Both the position numbers and the translations under genes were made by a program. A stretch of DNA of 50,174 bases from contig CACGZD010000008.1 in NCBI GenBank assembly GCA_902577425.1, forward strand, positions 1-50,174, in the 5' to 3' direction. Positions 25,863-34,236 of this stretch are shown here, one piece after another; the stretch's first letter is position 1, and every line of letters begins with the position of its first letter. Source of the stretch: an uncultured Alphaproteobacteria bacterium. GTDB lineage: Bacteria > Pseudomonadota > Alphaproteobacteria > HIMB59 > GCA-002718135. Under the pieces are notes generated by a model. That model was not told the origin of the DNA. It worked only from the letters and a program-made list of their open reading frames with translations, and did no database searches.

Positions 25863-27629
25863 ATGGCAAAAATGACAACTGAAGAGGCTTTTATAAAGGT
25901 ATTGCAAATGCATGGAATAGAACATGCTTTTGGCATTATTGGATCAGCTTTTATGCCAATATCTGATTTATTTCCTAAGGCTGGGATAACTTTTTGGGAT
26001 GTAGCTCATGAATCAAATGGTGGACTAATTGCTGATGGTTATACAAGATCTACTGGTAAAATTGCTATGTGTATAGCGCAAAATGGACCAGGAATAACTG
26101 GATTTGTAACGCCTATAAAAACAGCGTATTGGAATCATACTCCCATGCTTTTAGTTACACCTCAGGCTGCTAATAAAACTATAGGTCAAGGAGGCTTTCA
26201 AGAAGTAGAACAGATGAATTTATTCAAAGATATGGTTTGTTATCAAGAAGAAGTTAGAGATGCTTCAAGAATGGCAGAAGTGCTTAATAGAGTTATTGAA
26301 AAAGCTATTAGAGGATCTGCTCCTGCTCAAATTAATGTTCCAAGAGATTTATGGACTCAGGTGATTGATATTGAACTACCTTCAATAATAAGAATGGAAA
26401 GACAAGCAGGAGGAGTAGAAGCAATAAATAAAGCTACTGAACTTCTATCTAACGCTAAATTTCCGGTTATATTATCTGGAGCTGGAGTAGTATTAGCAAA
26501 TGCAATTGAAGATTGTGTTAAGTTAGCAGAAAAACTTGATGCCCCTGTAGCTTGTGGATATCAACACAATGATAGTTTTCCTGGCAAACATCCATTAGCA
26601 GTTGGACCTCTTGGGTATAATGGATCAAAAGCAGCAATGGAGATTATTTCTAAAGCTGATGTAGTTCTGGCTTTAGGAACAAGACTTAATCCATTTTCTA
26701 CTTTGCCTGGTTATGGCATTAATTATTGGCCTAAAGAGGCAAGCATCATTCAAGTTGATATTAATGCAGATAGAATAGGCTTAACAAAAAAAGTATCTGT
26801 AGGTATTTGTGGTGACGCTAAACTAGTAGCACAACAAATACTCACTAAATTGGATTCTAAAGCTGGAGATATAGGTCGTGAAGATCGTAAGTCTTTAATA
26901 CACCAAACTAAATCAGCTTGGTTGCAAACTTTGACAAGTCTTGATCATGAAGAAGATGATGAAGGAACAACTTGGAATAAAGATTCACGAGAAAGAGATC
27001 CAGACAGAATGTCACCTCGTATGGCTTGGAGAGCAATTCAGGCAGGACTCCCAGAAGATGCAATAATATCAAGTGATATTGGAAATAATTGCGCAATTGG
27101 AAATGCTTATCCAACTTTTGAAAAAGGAAGAAAATATTTAGCACCTGGTCTTTTTGGTCCATGTGGATATGGTTTTCCTTCAGTATTAGGAGCTAAAATT
27201 GGTTGCCCTGATACACCTGTAGTAGGTTTTGCAGGAGATGGAGCATTTGGAATTAGTATGTCAGAAATGACATCTTGTAACCGAAAAGAATGGCCTAGCA
27301 TTACTATGGTTATCTTTCGTAATTATCAATGGGGTGCTGAAAAAAGAAATTCTATTTTATGGTATGATAATAATTTTGTTGGAACTGAATTAGATCCTGA
27401 ACTTAGTTATGCTAAAATTGCTGAAGCATGTGGTTCTAAAGGCGTGCTTGTTAAAACACAAAATGAATTAACTGAAGCAATAAGAGTTTCATGTCAGGAG
27501 CAACAAAAAGGTATAACAACTTTTATTGAAGTAATTCTTAATCAAGAATTAGGAGAACCTTTTAGACGTGATGCAATGAAAGCTCCTGTAGAAGTTGCAG
27601 GAATTAATTCTGCCGATATGCAAAACTAG
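25863..27629 (+). CDS. xsc: Sulfoacetaldehyde acetyltransferase Xsc
   Basis: This 588-aa thiamine-diphosphate enzyme converts sulfoacetaldehyde and phosphate to acetyl phosphate and sulfite, the central step of taurine, isethionate and other C2-sulfonate breakdown. GIIGSAFMPISDLFPKAG and the WDVAHESNGGLIADGYTRS segment, bearing the catalytic Glu, are strongly Xsc-like as opposed to acetolactate synthase. GFAGDGAFGISMSEM and the following Asn make the ThDP motif. Length fits the family. It converges with the GMC gene through a shared CTAG. Pta and an aminotransferase lie near the window end. Confidence 0.93.
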   Translation: MAKMTTEEAFIKVLQMHGIEHAFGIIGSAFMPISDLFPKAGITFWDVAHESNGGLIADGYTRSTGKIAMCIAQNGPGITGFVTPIKTAYWNHTPMLLVTPQAANKTIGQGGFQEVEQMNLFKDMVCYQEEVRDASRMAEVLNRVIEKAIRGSAPAQINVPRDLWTQVIDIELPSIIRMERQAGGVEAINKATELLSNAKFPVILSGAGVVLANAIEDCVKLAEKLDAPVACGYQHNDSFPGKHPLAVGPLGYNGSKAAMEIISKADVVLALGTRLNPFSTLPGYGINYWPKEASIIQVDINADRIGLTKKVSVGICGDAKLVAQQILTKLDSKAGDIGREDRKSLIHQTKSAWLQTLTSLDHEEDDEGTTWNKDSRERDPDRMSPRMAWRAIQAGLPEDAIISSDIGNNCAIGNAYPTFEKGRKYLAPGLFGPCGYGFPSVLGAKIGCPDTPVVGFAGDGAFGISMSEMTSCNRKEWPSITMVIFRNYQWGAEKRNSILWYDNNFVGTELDPELSYAKIAEACGSKGVLVKTQNELTEAIRVSCQEQQKGITTFIEVILNQELGEPFRRDAMKAPVEVAGINSADMQN

Positions 27630-29227
27630 TTTTTTTGATCTGCTAAAATCAAATCAGCAGCTTTTTCTGCTATCATTATAGTTGGGGCATTTGTATTACC
27701 AGAAGTAATATGAGGCATGATAGAAGCATCTACTATTCTTAATCCTTCTAAACCATGAAAGAATAATTTGTCATTAACAACAGCTTTGTTGTCATTTCCC
27801 ATTTTACAAGTACCAACAGGATGAAATAATGTATTAGCATATTTAGAAATTTCTTTAATTATTTCTTTATCACTTAAATCTTTTCCTGGTCTCATTTCTT
27901 CAGGCATATAAGGTTTAAAAGCATTTGATTTTAATACAATATCTCGTGTTAGCTTAATGGATCTTACTGCTACATCTATATCTTCTTTAGTAGAAAGATA
28001 GTTTAAATTTATTTCAGGATAAACTCTAGTATCATTGTTTTCAATGCGAACATAACCTCTGCTTGTAGGCCTTACATTAGTAACGGTAGGTGTAAAGGCA
28101 GGAAAAGTATGAAGTGAAGTTGCCCCAAGAGTATCCATACTTAAGGGAGCTACATGAAATTGTAAATCTGGAGTTTCTAAAGAAGGATTGCTTTTAGTAA
28201 AACCGCATAATTGTGAAGGTCCCATTGTCATTGCCCCAGAGCGAAAGAATAAATATTCAAGTCCTACTAAAAATTTTCTATAATAACTGTGGTACAATTG
28301 ATTTAGAGTATCTATATTTTTTACAGTGTAAACAGGACGTAGCATAAGATGGTCTTGTAAATTTTCTCCAACATTTTCATTATCTTTTATTATTTTTATA
28401 CCTTTTGATTTTAATAAATTTGGCGAACCAACGCCGGATGCTTGCAAAATATGAGGAGATCCTATTGCTCCAGCTGAAAGTATAATTTCTTTATTACATT
28501 TTATTTTTTTTAATTCATTATTTTGCCAGTATTCAACTCCAACAGCTTTCAAGCCATCAAAATTGATTTTTTTGATGTGCGCTTTAATTTCAATTGATAA
28601 ATTCACTCTTTTTTTTGCAGGATTAAGATAACCAACTGCTGTACTACATCGAAGTCCATTTTTTTCTGTAACATGAAAGTACCCACACCCTTCATTTGAG
28701 CCAGTATTAAAGTCAGTAGTGTGTGGTATTCCAAATTCTTTTGCTGCTTCTATAAAAGTATCAAGTAACTTAAGTTTAATTCTTTGATCACTAACAGAGA
28801 GAGGTCCTCCAGTTCCATGAAATTCATTTTCACCATGCTCAAAGTTTTCAGCTTTTCTAAAATAAGGCAATACATCTTCCCAGCTCCACCCAACATTACC
28901 TAGTTGTCGCCAATAGTTGTAGTCATTTGATTGACCACGAATATAAAGTAATCCATTAATAGATGAACTTCCTCCCAAAACTTTACCTCGAGGAAAATTC
29001 ATGATTCTATTACCTAACCCTGGACCACTTTTAACCTTAAAGCACCAATCAACCTTGGGATTATGCATTGTTTTTGTATATCCAACAGGAATATGTATCC
29101 ATGGATAATTATCTTTTTTACCTGCTTCTAATAATAATACTTTATTTGATTTATTAGCTGTTAATCGGTTTGCTAACACACACCCAGCAGAACCAGCTCC
29201 AATAATTATATAGTCAAAATTACTCAT
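27626..29227 (-). CDS. GMC-family FAD oxidoreductase, candidate isethionate dehydrogenase
   Basis: This 533-aa glucose-methanol-choline oxidoreductase has the dinucleotide motif IIIGAGSAGCVLANRL at the N-terminus, the GGSSSINGLLYIRG box, and at the C-terminus catalytic His in LFHPVGTCKMG with Asn in SGNTNAPTIMIAEKAADLI. GMC dehydrogenases oxidise primary alcohols. A GMC protein (IseJ) oxidises isethionate to sulfoacetaldehyde in Cupriavidus and some marine bacteria. Direct pairing with xsc makes that the best guess; choline or another alcohol remains possible. Confidence 0.85.
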   Translation of the reverse strand: MSNFDYIIIGAGSAGCVLANRLTANKSNKVLLLEAGKKDNYPWIHIPVGYTKTMHNPKVDWCFKVKSGPGLGNRIMNFPRGKVLGGSSSINGLLYIRGQSNDYNYWRQLGNVGWSWEDVLPYFRKAENFEHGENEFHGTGGPLSVSDQRIKLKLLDTFIEAAKEFGIPHTTDFNTGSNEGCGYFHVTEKNGLRCSTAVGYLNPAKKRVNLSIEIKAHIKKINFDGLKAVGVEYWQNNELKKIKCNKEIILSAGAIGSPHILQASGVGSPNLLKSKGIKIIKDNENVGENLQDHLMLRPVYTVKNIDTLNQLYHSYYRKFLVGLEYLFFRSGAMTMGPSQLCGFTKSNPSLETPDLQFHVAPLSMDTLGATSLHTFPAFTPTVTNVRPTSRGYVRIENNDTRVYPEINLNYLSTKEDIDVAVRSIKLTRDIVLKSNAFKPYMPEEMRPGKDLSDKEIIKEISKYANTLFHPVGTCKMGNDNKAVVNDKLFFHGLEGLRIVDASIMPHITSGNTNAPTIMIAEKAADLILADQKN

Positions 29228-29758
29228 TTAAAATTTAGTGTATCAGAATTAAATCTTTAAATTAACATATTTAAATCACGAACTTGTCAAATTTAATAAA
29301 TATAAATGTTTTATGTTACTGGGGCGAAGTTCTTTTTTCATAATTATTCTAATCGTTATAATTACCTCTATTTCGCCCCTTAAAGCTAATAATGATCCAG
29401 TTGGTTTAGGAGTTGGCACAAGAACATGCTCTAATTTTATCATTGAAACAGTTGAAATAGGAGATGATGGTGATCTTACAGAAAGAGCTCTTAAAAGACG
29501 ATTGGTATATATGCAATGGGCCAATGGTTTTATGACTGCTTTAAATATACGCCATTTTGAAAAGAATAATAAATTTAAAGATTTAAAAACTGTAGTAAAT
29601 CATAATGATTTTTATAATCAAATTATTTCTAGCTGTAATTATTTAATAGATGAAGGTGATTATAATGATTTCTCCATAGCAACATTTGTTTTGTTTGATA
29701 ATATATCTCAATAAGAAAACACAGAAGATTAAGTAGAATCAATAATTATATAGTCAAA
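29200..29758. repeat. 19-base direct repeat from the GMC gene start, flanking a small gene
   Basis: The sequence caataattatatagtcaaa occurs at 29200-29218, inside the first codons of the GMC gene, and again at 29740-29758, 540 bases away. The second copy on the reverse strand lies in a 12-codon frame from an ATG at 29767 to a stop at 29729 whose first residues are MNEFDYIII, like the GMC start. It looks like a relic of a duplicated GMC 5' end, with the 133-aa gene between the copies. Confidence 0.5.
29313..29714 (+). CDS. Small exported protein of unknown function
   Basis: The protein is 133 aa. A hydrophobic N-terminus (SFFIIILIVIITSISPLKA) predicts a signal peptide cut near residue 25. The mature part is short, with cysteines at 39 and 108 that could pair, and a segment YMQWANGFMTALN faintly like Rap1a/Tai-type periplasmic proteins. 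I do not recognise a family with confidence. It lies between the GMC gene and a cation antiporter and is flanked by the 19-base repeat. Confidence 0.6.
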   Translation: MLLGRSSFFIIILIVIITSISPLKANNDPVGLGVGTRTCSNFIIETVEIGDDGDLTERALKRRLVYMQWANGFMTALNIRHFEKNNKFKDLKTVVNHNDFYNQIISSCNYLIDEGDYNDFSIATFVLFDNISQ

Positions 29759-29806
29759 CTCATTCATTAATTTATAAGACTCAATAAATTAAATAAATAA
29801 TTATTA

Positions 29807-30784
29807 ATGTTTATAATTTTGTTATCAATAATAGGTGGCATCATTTCTTTAGGTATTGGCGCTGAAATGATTGTTAGAAGCTCAGTTAATTTGGCTAACA
29901 TTTATAAAGTGAGCGGATATTTTATAGGTTTTACTGTTGTTGCTTTAGGAACAAGTCTCCCTGAATTAGCTGCAACAATACAAGCCTTAAGTGTAGTTAA
30001 TAGTATGGAGATAGCTTTAGGCAATATTATAGGATCTAATGTTGCAAATATTCTTTTAATATTAGGTGTGGTTTCAATTTTACAGCCTATTATTTTTTCG
30101 GAAAAAAAAGGACAAAAAAATCAGACTATTATGGTTCTTTTAATTACAATAATTGCAGTTGTAATTTTTTATATTGTAACAAATATTCCAAACTCAAATC
30201 CTTTTATCTTTGGTATTATTTTAATTGCAATTTTCATTTTTTTCTTATTTTTTCAATACAAAATGGAACTTGATTATAAAAATGAAGAAACATTTTCAGC
30301 TAAATACTCACAAATTTTTTCTTATATCTTATTACTTATTGGACTTATTTTTTTATATTATGGATCAAAATATTTTATTTTAGGTTCAAACGAGCTAGCT
30401 TTATATTTTCAAGTTCCCGAATCAATTATTGGTTTAACTTTGGTAGCCTTTGGAACATCTTTACCAGAACTTGCAACCGGGGTTGTAGCTGCCCTTAGAA
30501 GGCAATCTAATATTGCAGTAGGTACAATTTTAGGATCAAATATATATAATATAGTTGGCATTTTTGCTCTTATACTTTTCTTAAAACCAGAAGGCTTACC
30601 TGCTAACTCTAGTATATTATTTACAAATATAATTTTGATGACTTTAGTAACTTTATTATTTGTTTATAAAGTTAGATTTGGGTTTCAATTATTTAAAATA
30701 AAACCCTTTCACTTAGGAAAATCTAGTGGAATTCTATTTTTAATTTTATATCTTTTATATAACTTTTATAATTATATTTACTAA
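29807..30784 (+). CDS. Calcium/sodium antiporter family protein (YrbG-like)
   Basis: This 325-aa membrane protein has two inverted Na_Ca_ex repeats. Each carries the alpha-repeat motif: VVALGTSLPELAATIQAL and GNIIGSNVANILLILG in the first half, VAFGTSLPELATGVVAAL and GTILGSNIYNIVGI in the second. About ten helices are expected. Glutamates in both PEL boxes are the ion ligands. The bacterial YrbG group is named for Ca2+/Na+ exchange, but its physiological ion is not firmly known. Confidence 0.93.
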   Translation: MFIILLSIIGGIISLGIGAEMIVRSSVNLANIYKVSGYFIGFTVVALGTSLPELAATIQALSVVNSMEIALGNIIGSNVANILLILGVVSILQPIIFSEKKGQKNQTIMVLLITIIAVVIFYIVTNIPNSNPFIFGIILIAIFIFFLFFQYKMELDYKNEETFSAKYSQIFSYILLLIGLIFLYYGSKYFILGSNELALYFQVPESIIGLTLVAFGTSLPELATGVVAALRRQSNIAVGTILGSNIYNIVGIFALILFLKPEGLPANSSILFTNIILMTLVTLLFVYKVRFGFQLFKIKPFHLGKSSGILFLILYLLYNFYNYIY

Positions 30785-31161
30785 AGTTTATCTTTTTCTT
30801 CTAATACTTTTCTTGCTACACGAAAACATTCAAGAGCTTGAGGAACTCCACAATAAATACCAATGACATGTATAATTGCTCTTATTTCCTCTTTACTAAC
30901 ACCGTTTGTAATAGCTCCTCTACAATGAATTTCCCATTCTGTCATTTTTCCTAAGGCACCTATCATTGATAGATTCATCATTGATCTTGTTTTGACATCT
31001 ATTGTTTCATCACCCCAACCAAAACCCCAACACCATTCAGTCATAGCTTTTTGAAATGGAAGGGTAAAGTTATCAGCATTATCTAAATTTTTTTGAACAT
31101 ATTCGGATCCTAGTGTAGCTTTTCTTTTTTCTAATCCTTTTTTAAATAATTCTTCATCCAT
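30781..31161 (-). CDS. Carboxymuconolactone decarboxylase (AhpD-like) family protein
   Basis: This 126-aa helical protein has the CMD fold: WCWGFGWGDETIDVKTRSMMNLSMIGALGK, then EWEIHCRGAITNGVSKEEIRAIIHVIGIYCGVP. The family includes 4-carboxymuconolactone decarboxylase and peroxide-reducing relatives. The AhpD CxxC pair is not seen here, so the decarboxylase-like branch is more probable. No aromatic pathway genes are adjacent, and the substrate is unknown. It is divergent from the transport operon. Confidence 0.85.
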   Translation of the reverse strand: MDEELFKKGLEKRKATLGSEYVQKNLDNADNFTLPFQKAMTEWCWGFGWGDETIDVKTRSMMNLSMIGALGKMTEWEIHCRGAITNGVSKEEIRAIIHVIGIYCGVPQALECFRVARKVLEEKDKL

Positions 31162-31344
31162 ATATTTCCTTATTTTTTTTAAAAATGTAATTATTCTAAT
31201 TGATTTAATTAAAAAAACATATTTTTGTTAATTTTTCTAGATTTTTAAGTTAAAACAAAGCTTTTTCTAATTTTTCATTAAAAAATCTCTTTTTTTCCCA
31301 AAAAATATATTTAAATCTATAATTTGTATTGTTTTTTAATTTTT

Positions 31345-31373
31345 TTGTGATCATAATATTTTTTTAATATAAA
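31345..31373 (+). promoter_or_regulatory. Probable sigma70-type promoter of the ABC transporter/oxygenase operon
   Basis: TTGTGA (31345-31350) is followed after exactly 17 bases by TATAAA (31368-31373). The predicted start near 31380 would make the transcript begin almost at the ribosome binding site. The rest of the 230-base upstream gap is AT-rich, with long T runs and no other recognisable element. Confidence 0.5.
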
Positions 31374-31380
31374 ATTTAAT

Positions 31381-31389
31381 AAGGAGGAA
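31381..31389 (+). promoter_or_regulatory. Very strong Shine-Dalgarno sequence for the substrate-binding protein
   Basis: AAGGAGGAA is a near-perfect anti-16S match just before the ATG at 31392. It is the strongest ribosome binding site seen in the window, fitting a protein needed in large excess in the periplasm. Confidence 0.85.
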
Positions 31390-31391
31390 TT

Positions 31392-32369
31392 ATGAGATTA
31401 ATATCTACTTTATTAGTTGCAGGAATTCTTACTATTTCTTCAGCTGTATTAGCTAAAAAACCTTTATATATGTTTATTACTCATGCATCAGTTGGTGCTG
31501 CTAGTAGTGTTTTTTGGCAAGCTGTTAAAAATGGTATGGAAGATGCTTGTGAATTATATGAAGCTGATTGCCAAATGGTTTATCTTCAATCAGAAGATGG
31601 AAATATTGGTGAAGAAATAGCAAACTTTAATGCCGCTATTGCTGCTGGTGCTGATGGAATTGCAACAACAATTTACGATGAAACAACTTGGGATGACCCT
31701 GTTGATGACGCATTAGCTCAAGGAATTAATGTTATTTCATTTAATATTGATGATGAAAACAGTCCTAATAATAGACAAGCTTATATTGGGCAAAGTCTTA
31801 GAGTTGCTGGTTATGATTTAATGGTAGATCTTAATAAAAGATTTTTACCACAAGAAGGACCTATGCACATCTTGATTGGTGTAAATGCACCTGGTCAGGT
31901 TTGGTCTGAAATGAGAACTAGTGGTGAAGAAGATTGGATCAAAGAATTTGCTGCAGCTAATCCTGATAGAGATATTACTTATGAAAAACTTGATGTTGGA
32001 TATGCTGAAGATGTTATGAATAGAGCATCTGCTTACATTCTAGCAAATCCTCAAACTAATGTTTATGTATCATCAGGTTTATGGGGACCAGATCTTGCAA
32101 TTGCACTTGAGGAAAATGGTTATAATAAAGGTGATATTATCATTGGTGGTTTTGATGTTGTTCCAAGTGTTGTTGAATGTTTAAAATCTGGATGGTGTCA
32201 TGCTACAGTAGATCAACAACCATACCTTCAAGGATATCTTCCTGTCGTACAATTCTTTTTAAGAGATAAGTATGGGCTGGGTGACTGGAGCGTTAACACT
32301 GGAGCTTTAATGCTTCACAAAGAAGATATGGCTGCTTTAGAAGAATATTCAAAAGCAGGTGTTAGATAA
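31392..32369 (+). CDS. Sugar-type ABC transporter substrate-binding protein (ribose/fructose class)
   Basis: This 325-aa periplasmic protein has a cleavable signal peptide (about residues 1-21, ending SSAVLA). The mature part fits the periplasmic binding protein/LacI fold (Peripla_BP_4): NAAIAAGADGIATTIYD, GINVISFNIDDENS and the IIGGFDVVPSVVECLKSGWCHATVDQQPYLQGY hinge region are family-like. Class members bind ribose, fructose, xylose or inositol. Here co-transcription with onium-type catabolic genes leaves the ligand open. The permease and ATPase follow in FrcBCA order. Confidence 0.9.
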   Translation: MRLISTLLVAGILTISSAVLAKKPLYMFITHASVGAASSVFWQAVKNGMEDACELYEADCQMVYLQSEDGNIGEEIANFNAAIAAGADGIATTIYDETTWDDPVDDALAQGINVISFNIDDENSPNNRQAYIGQSLRVAGYDLMVDLNKRFLPQEGPMHILIGVNAPGQVWSEMRTSGEEDWIKEFAAANPDRDITYEKLDVGYAEDVMNRASAYILANPQTNVYVSSGLWGPDLAIALEENGYNKGDIIIGGFDVVPSVVECLKSGWCHATVDQQPYLQGYLPVVQFFLRDKYGLGDWSVNTGALMLHKEDMAALEEYSKAGVR

Positions 32370-32388
32370 GATAATAATTTAACTAAAA

Positions 32389-32422
32389 AATTCAGGGGTA
32401 ATAAATTCTTGCCCCTGAATTA
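32389..32422 (+). promoter_or_regulatory. Intercistronic hairpin between binding-protein and permease genes
   Basis: A perfect 10-base stem, AATTCAGGGG (32389-32398) with CCCCTGAATT (32413-32422), encloses a 14-base loop. It starts 19 bases after the binding-protein stop and lies before the permease ATG at 32449. No U tract follows, so it is more likely an mRNA-stabilising or partial-attenuation hairpin. Such elements raise binding-protein levels over permease in other ABC operons. It is strikingly GC-rich for this DNA. Confidence 0.7.
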
Positions 32423-32448
32423 AAAATACTTATATTTCAAAAAACTTT

Positions 32449-33429
32449 ATGAAAATTAGAAAATCATTCAAATATATAGCTTCAAGACCAGAGTTTGCTG
32501 CCCTTACAATATTCATAATTATCGCTATTACTTTTTATGTCATCAATGAAAATTTTTTAAATTTTAGAAACTTAAGAGTTCTTTTTACAATTTCTCCAGA
32601 AATTGCTTTAATAGCAATGGGAGCTACCATTTTAATGGTATCGGGAGAATTTGATTTATCTGTTGGATCAGTTTTTGCTTTAAGTGGAGTTGTTATGGTT
32701 GTCTTGACTAATGAAGGTGTCAATGCTCACCTAGCTTTTACAATAGCTCTTTTGATGTGTTTAGCTATCGGTTTTATTAATGCAACAATTACTATTCGAT
32801 TTGGAATACCATCTTTTATAGCTACTCTTGGAACAATGTTTATGGTTCGAAGTATTGCTATCGTAATAGTAAAGGCTGACTTCCCAACTTTTCCAATGGA
32901 AGAAATGTATTGGTTAAGAGCAATATTTGCTAATCCAATACCAGGTACTATTTTTAGAATGTCATTCATTTGGTTTGTTCTAATAACATTATTATTAATA
33001 TTTTATCTTCATAGATCAAACTATGGAAATTGGTCTTATTCTACAGGAGCAAATCAAGCTGCTGCAAAAGCAATGGGAGTTAATACTAACAATGTAAAGA
33101 TTAGAAACTTTGTTTTATGCTCTTTCCTTGCTGGGTTAGCTGGAATATTTATGGTTTTAAGAACTAGAGCTGCATTCCCTTCTGTTGGTGTAGGGTATGA
33201 ACTTCAAGCAATAGCAGCTTCAGTAATAGGAGGCGCATCATTATTTGGTGGAATTGGAACTGTATTTGGAGCATTGGTCGGTGCTTTTTTACTGAAATTC
33301 TTAGATAATGGTCTTGTAATGGCAAGACTAGATGTAAACTGGTTCAGATTTGCGGTAGGAACACTTCTAATATTTGCCGTTGTTTCAAACACAAATTTAA
33401 GAAAAATTGCTAATAAAATGAGAGAGTGA
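32449..33429 (+). CDS. ABC transporter permease (ribose/fructose class)
   Basis: The protein is 326 aa with eight to ten hydrophobic helices. The BPD_transp_2 family pattern is clear: MVSGEFDLSVGSVFALSGVV, TGANQAAAKAMGVN and the cytoplasmic EAA-like loop through ASVIGGASLFGGIGTVFGALVGAFLL. Only one permease gene is present, so it should act as a homodimer. It is flanked by the binding protein and the ATPase. Confidence 0.94.
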   Translation: MKIRKSFKYIASRPEFAALTIFIIIAITFYVINENFLNFRNLRVLFTISPEIALIAMGATILMVSGEFDLSVGSVFALSGVVMVVLTNEGVNAHLAFTIALLMCLAIGFINATITIRFGIPSFIATLGTMFMVRSIAIVIVKADFPTFPMEEMYWLRAIFANPIPGTIFRMSFIWFVLITLLLIFYLHRSNYGNWSYSTGANQAAAKAMGVNTNNVKIRNFVLCSFLAGLAGIFMVLRTRAAFPSVGVGYELQAIAASVIGGASLFGGIGTVFGALVGAFLLKFLDNGLVMARLDVNWFRFAVGTLLIFAVVSNTNLRKIANKMRE

Positions 33430-33438
33430 CAAATTTAA

Positions 33439-34179
33439 ATGAGTGAATCAATTATAAAATGTGAAGGATTAAATAAGTGGTATGGCAACATTCAAGCTCT
33501 CAAAGATGTATCGATTGATATAAAAAAAGGAGAAGCTGTTGGCCTAGTAGGTGATAATGGTGCTGGTAAATCTACTTTTATAAAAATTCTATCCGGAGTC
33601 CATCAAGCTGACAGCGGTAATATTTATTTTGATGGAAACCTTGTTAAAATAAACGATGCTAAAGACTCAATGAAGTTAGGAATTGAAACAATTTACCAAG
33701 ATAGTGCATTAGCACCTACTTTGAGTATAGCTCGCAATCTATTTGTAGGAAGAGAACCGCTTACTTTTAAGTTTGGTTCATTAGGGCTACTCGATAGAGA
33801 GAAAATGGCAAAAGAATCATTAGAAGCAATTAAGAGAGTAGAATTGGATCTAAGATCTGGTGATGAGTTAGTTGAGAACCTTTCAGGTGGAGAACGTCAA
33901 GGGGTCGTTATTGCAAGAGCTTTATATTTTAGAACTAAGGTTTTAATTATGGATGAGCCGACAAATCACTTATCTGTAAAAGAAACTGAAAAAGTCTTAA
34001 GATGGATAGAAAAACTTAAAGCCGAGGGCACAACATGTATTTTTATTACGCATAATTTACATCATGTTTATCCAGTTAGTGATAGACTTATAGTTTTTGC
34101 TAGAGGGGAGAAAATAGCTGATGTGCAGAAAAAAGATACTTCTATTGAAGATTTAACTAGAATGATTGTTCATGATTAA
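33439..34179 (+). CDS. ABC transporter ATP-binding protein, single domain (FrcA-like)
   Basis: This 246-aa ATPase carries Walker A GDNGAGKSTFIKIL, the signature LSGGERQGVVIARAL, Walker B VLIMDEPTNHLS, and the switch histidine in ITHNLHHV. Ribose-class systems usually use a fused two-domain ATPase of about 500 aa; this one is a single domain as in fructose FrcA. It energises the preceding permease. PhyH follows 57 bases later. Confidence 0.94.
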   Translation: MSESIIKCEGLNKWYGNIQALKDVSIDIKKGEAVGLVGDNGAGKSTFIKILSGVHQADSGNIYFDGNLVKINDAKDSMKLGIETIYQDSALAPTLSIARNLFVGREPLTFKFGSLGLLDREKMAKESLEAIKRVELDLRSGDELVENLSGGERQGVVIARALYFRTKVLIMDEPTNHLSVKETEKVLRWIEKLKAEGTTCIFITHNLHHVYPVSDRLIVFARGEKIADVQKKDTSIEDLTRMIVHD

Positions 34180-34236
34180 TACTTCACTATATATCAGAGA
34201 TGAGTTCTGTTAAGGTAGTAGAAATAGGGGGAAACT

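Noticed and set aside
27107-27301. Reverse-strand frame inside xsc as a gene.
   Set aside because: It lies wholly within the conserved ThDP-binding region of xsc and has no recognisable features.
31162-31391. A small RNA or riboswitch in the largest intergenic gap.
   Set aside because: The gap is mostly T and A runs; I could not fold a conserved-looking element or match a known riboswitch, and the best promoter lies at its 3' end.
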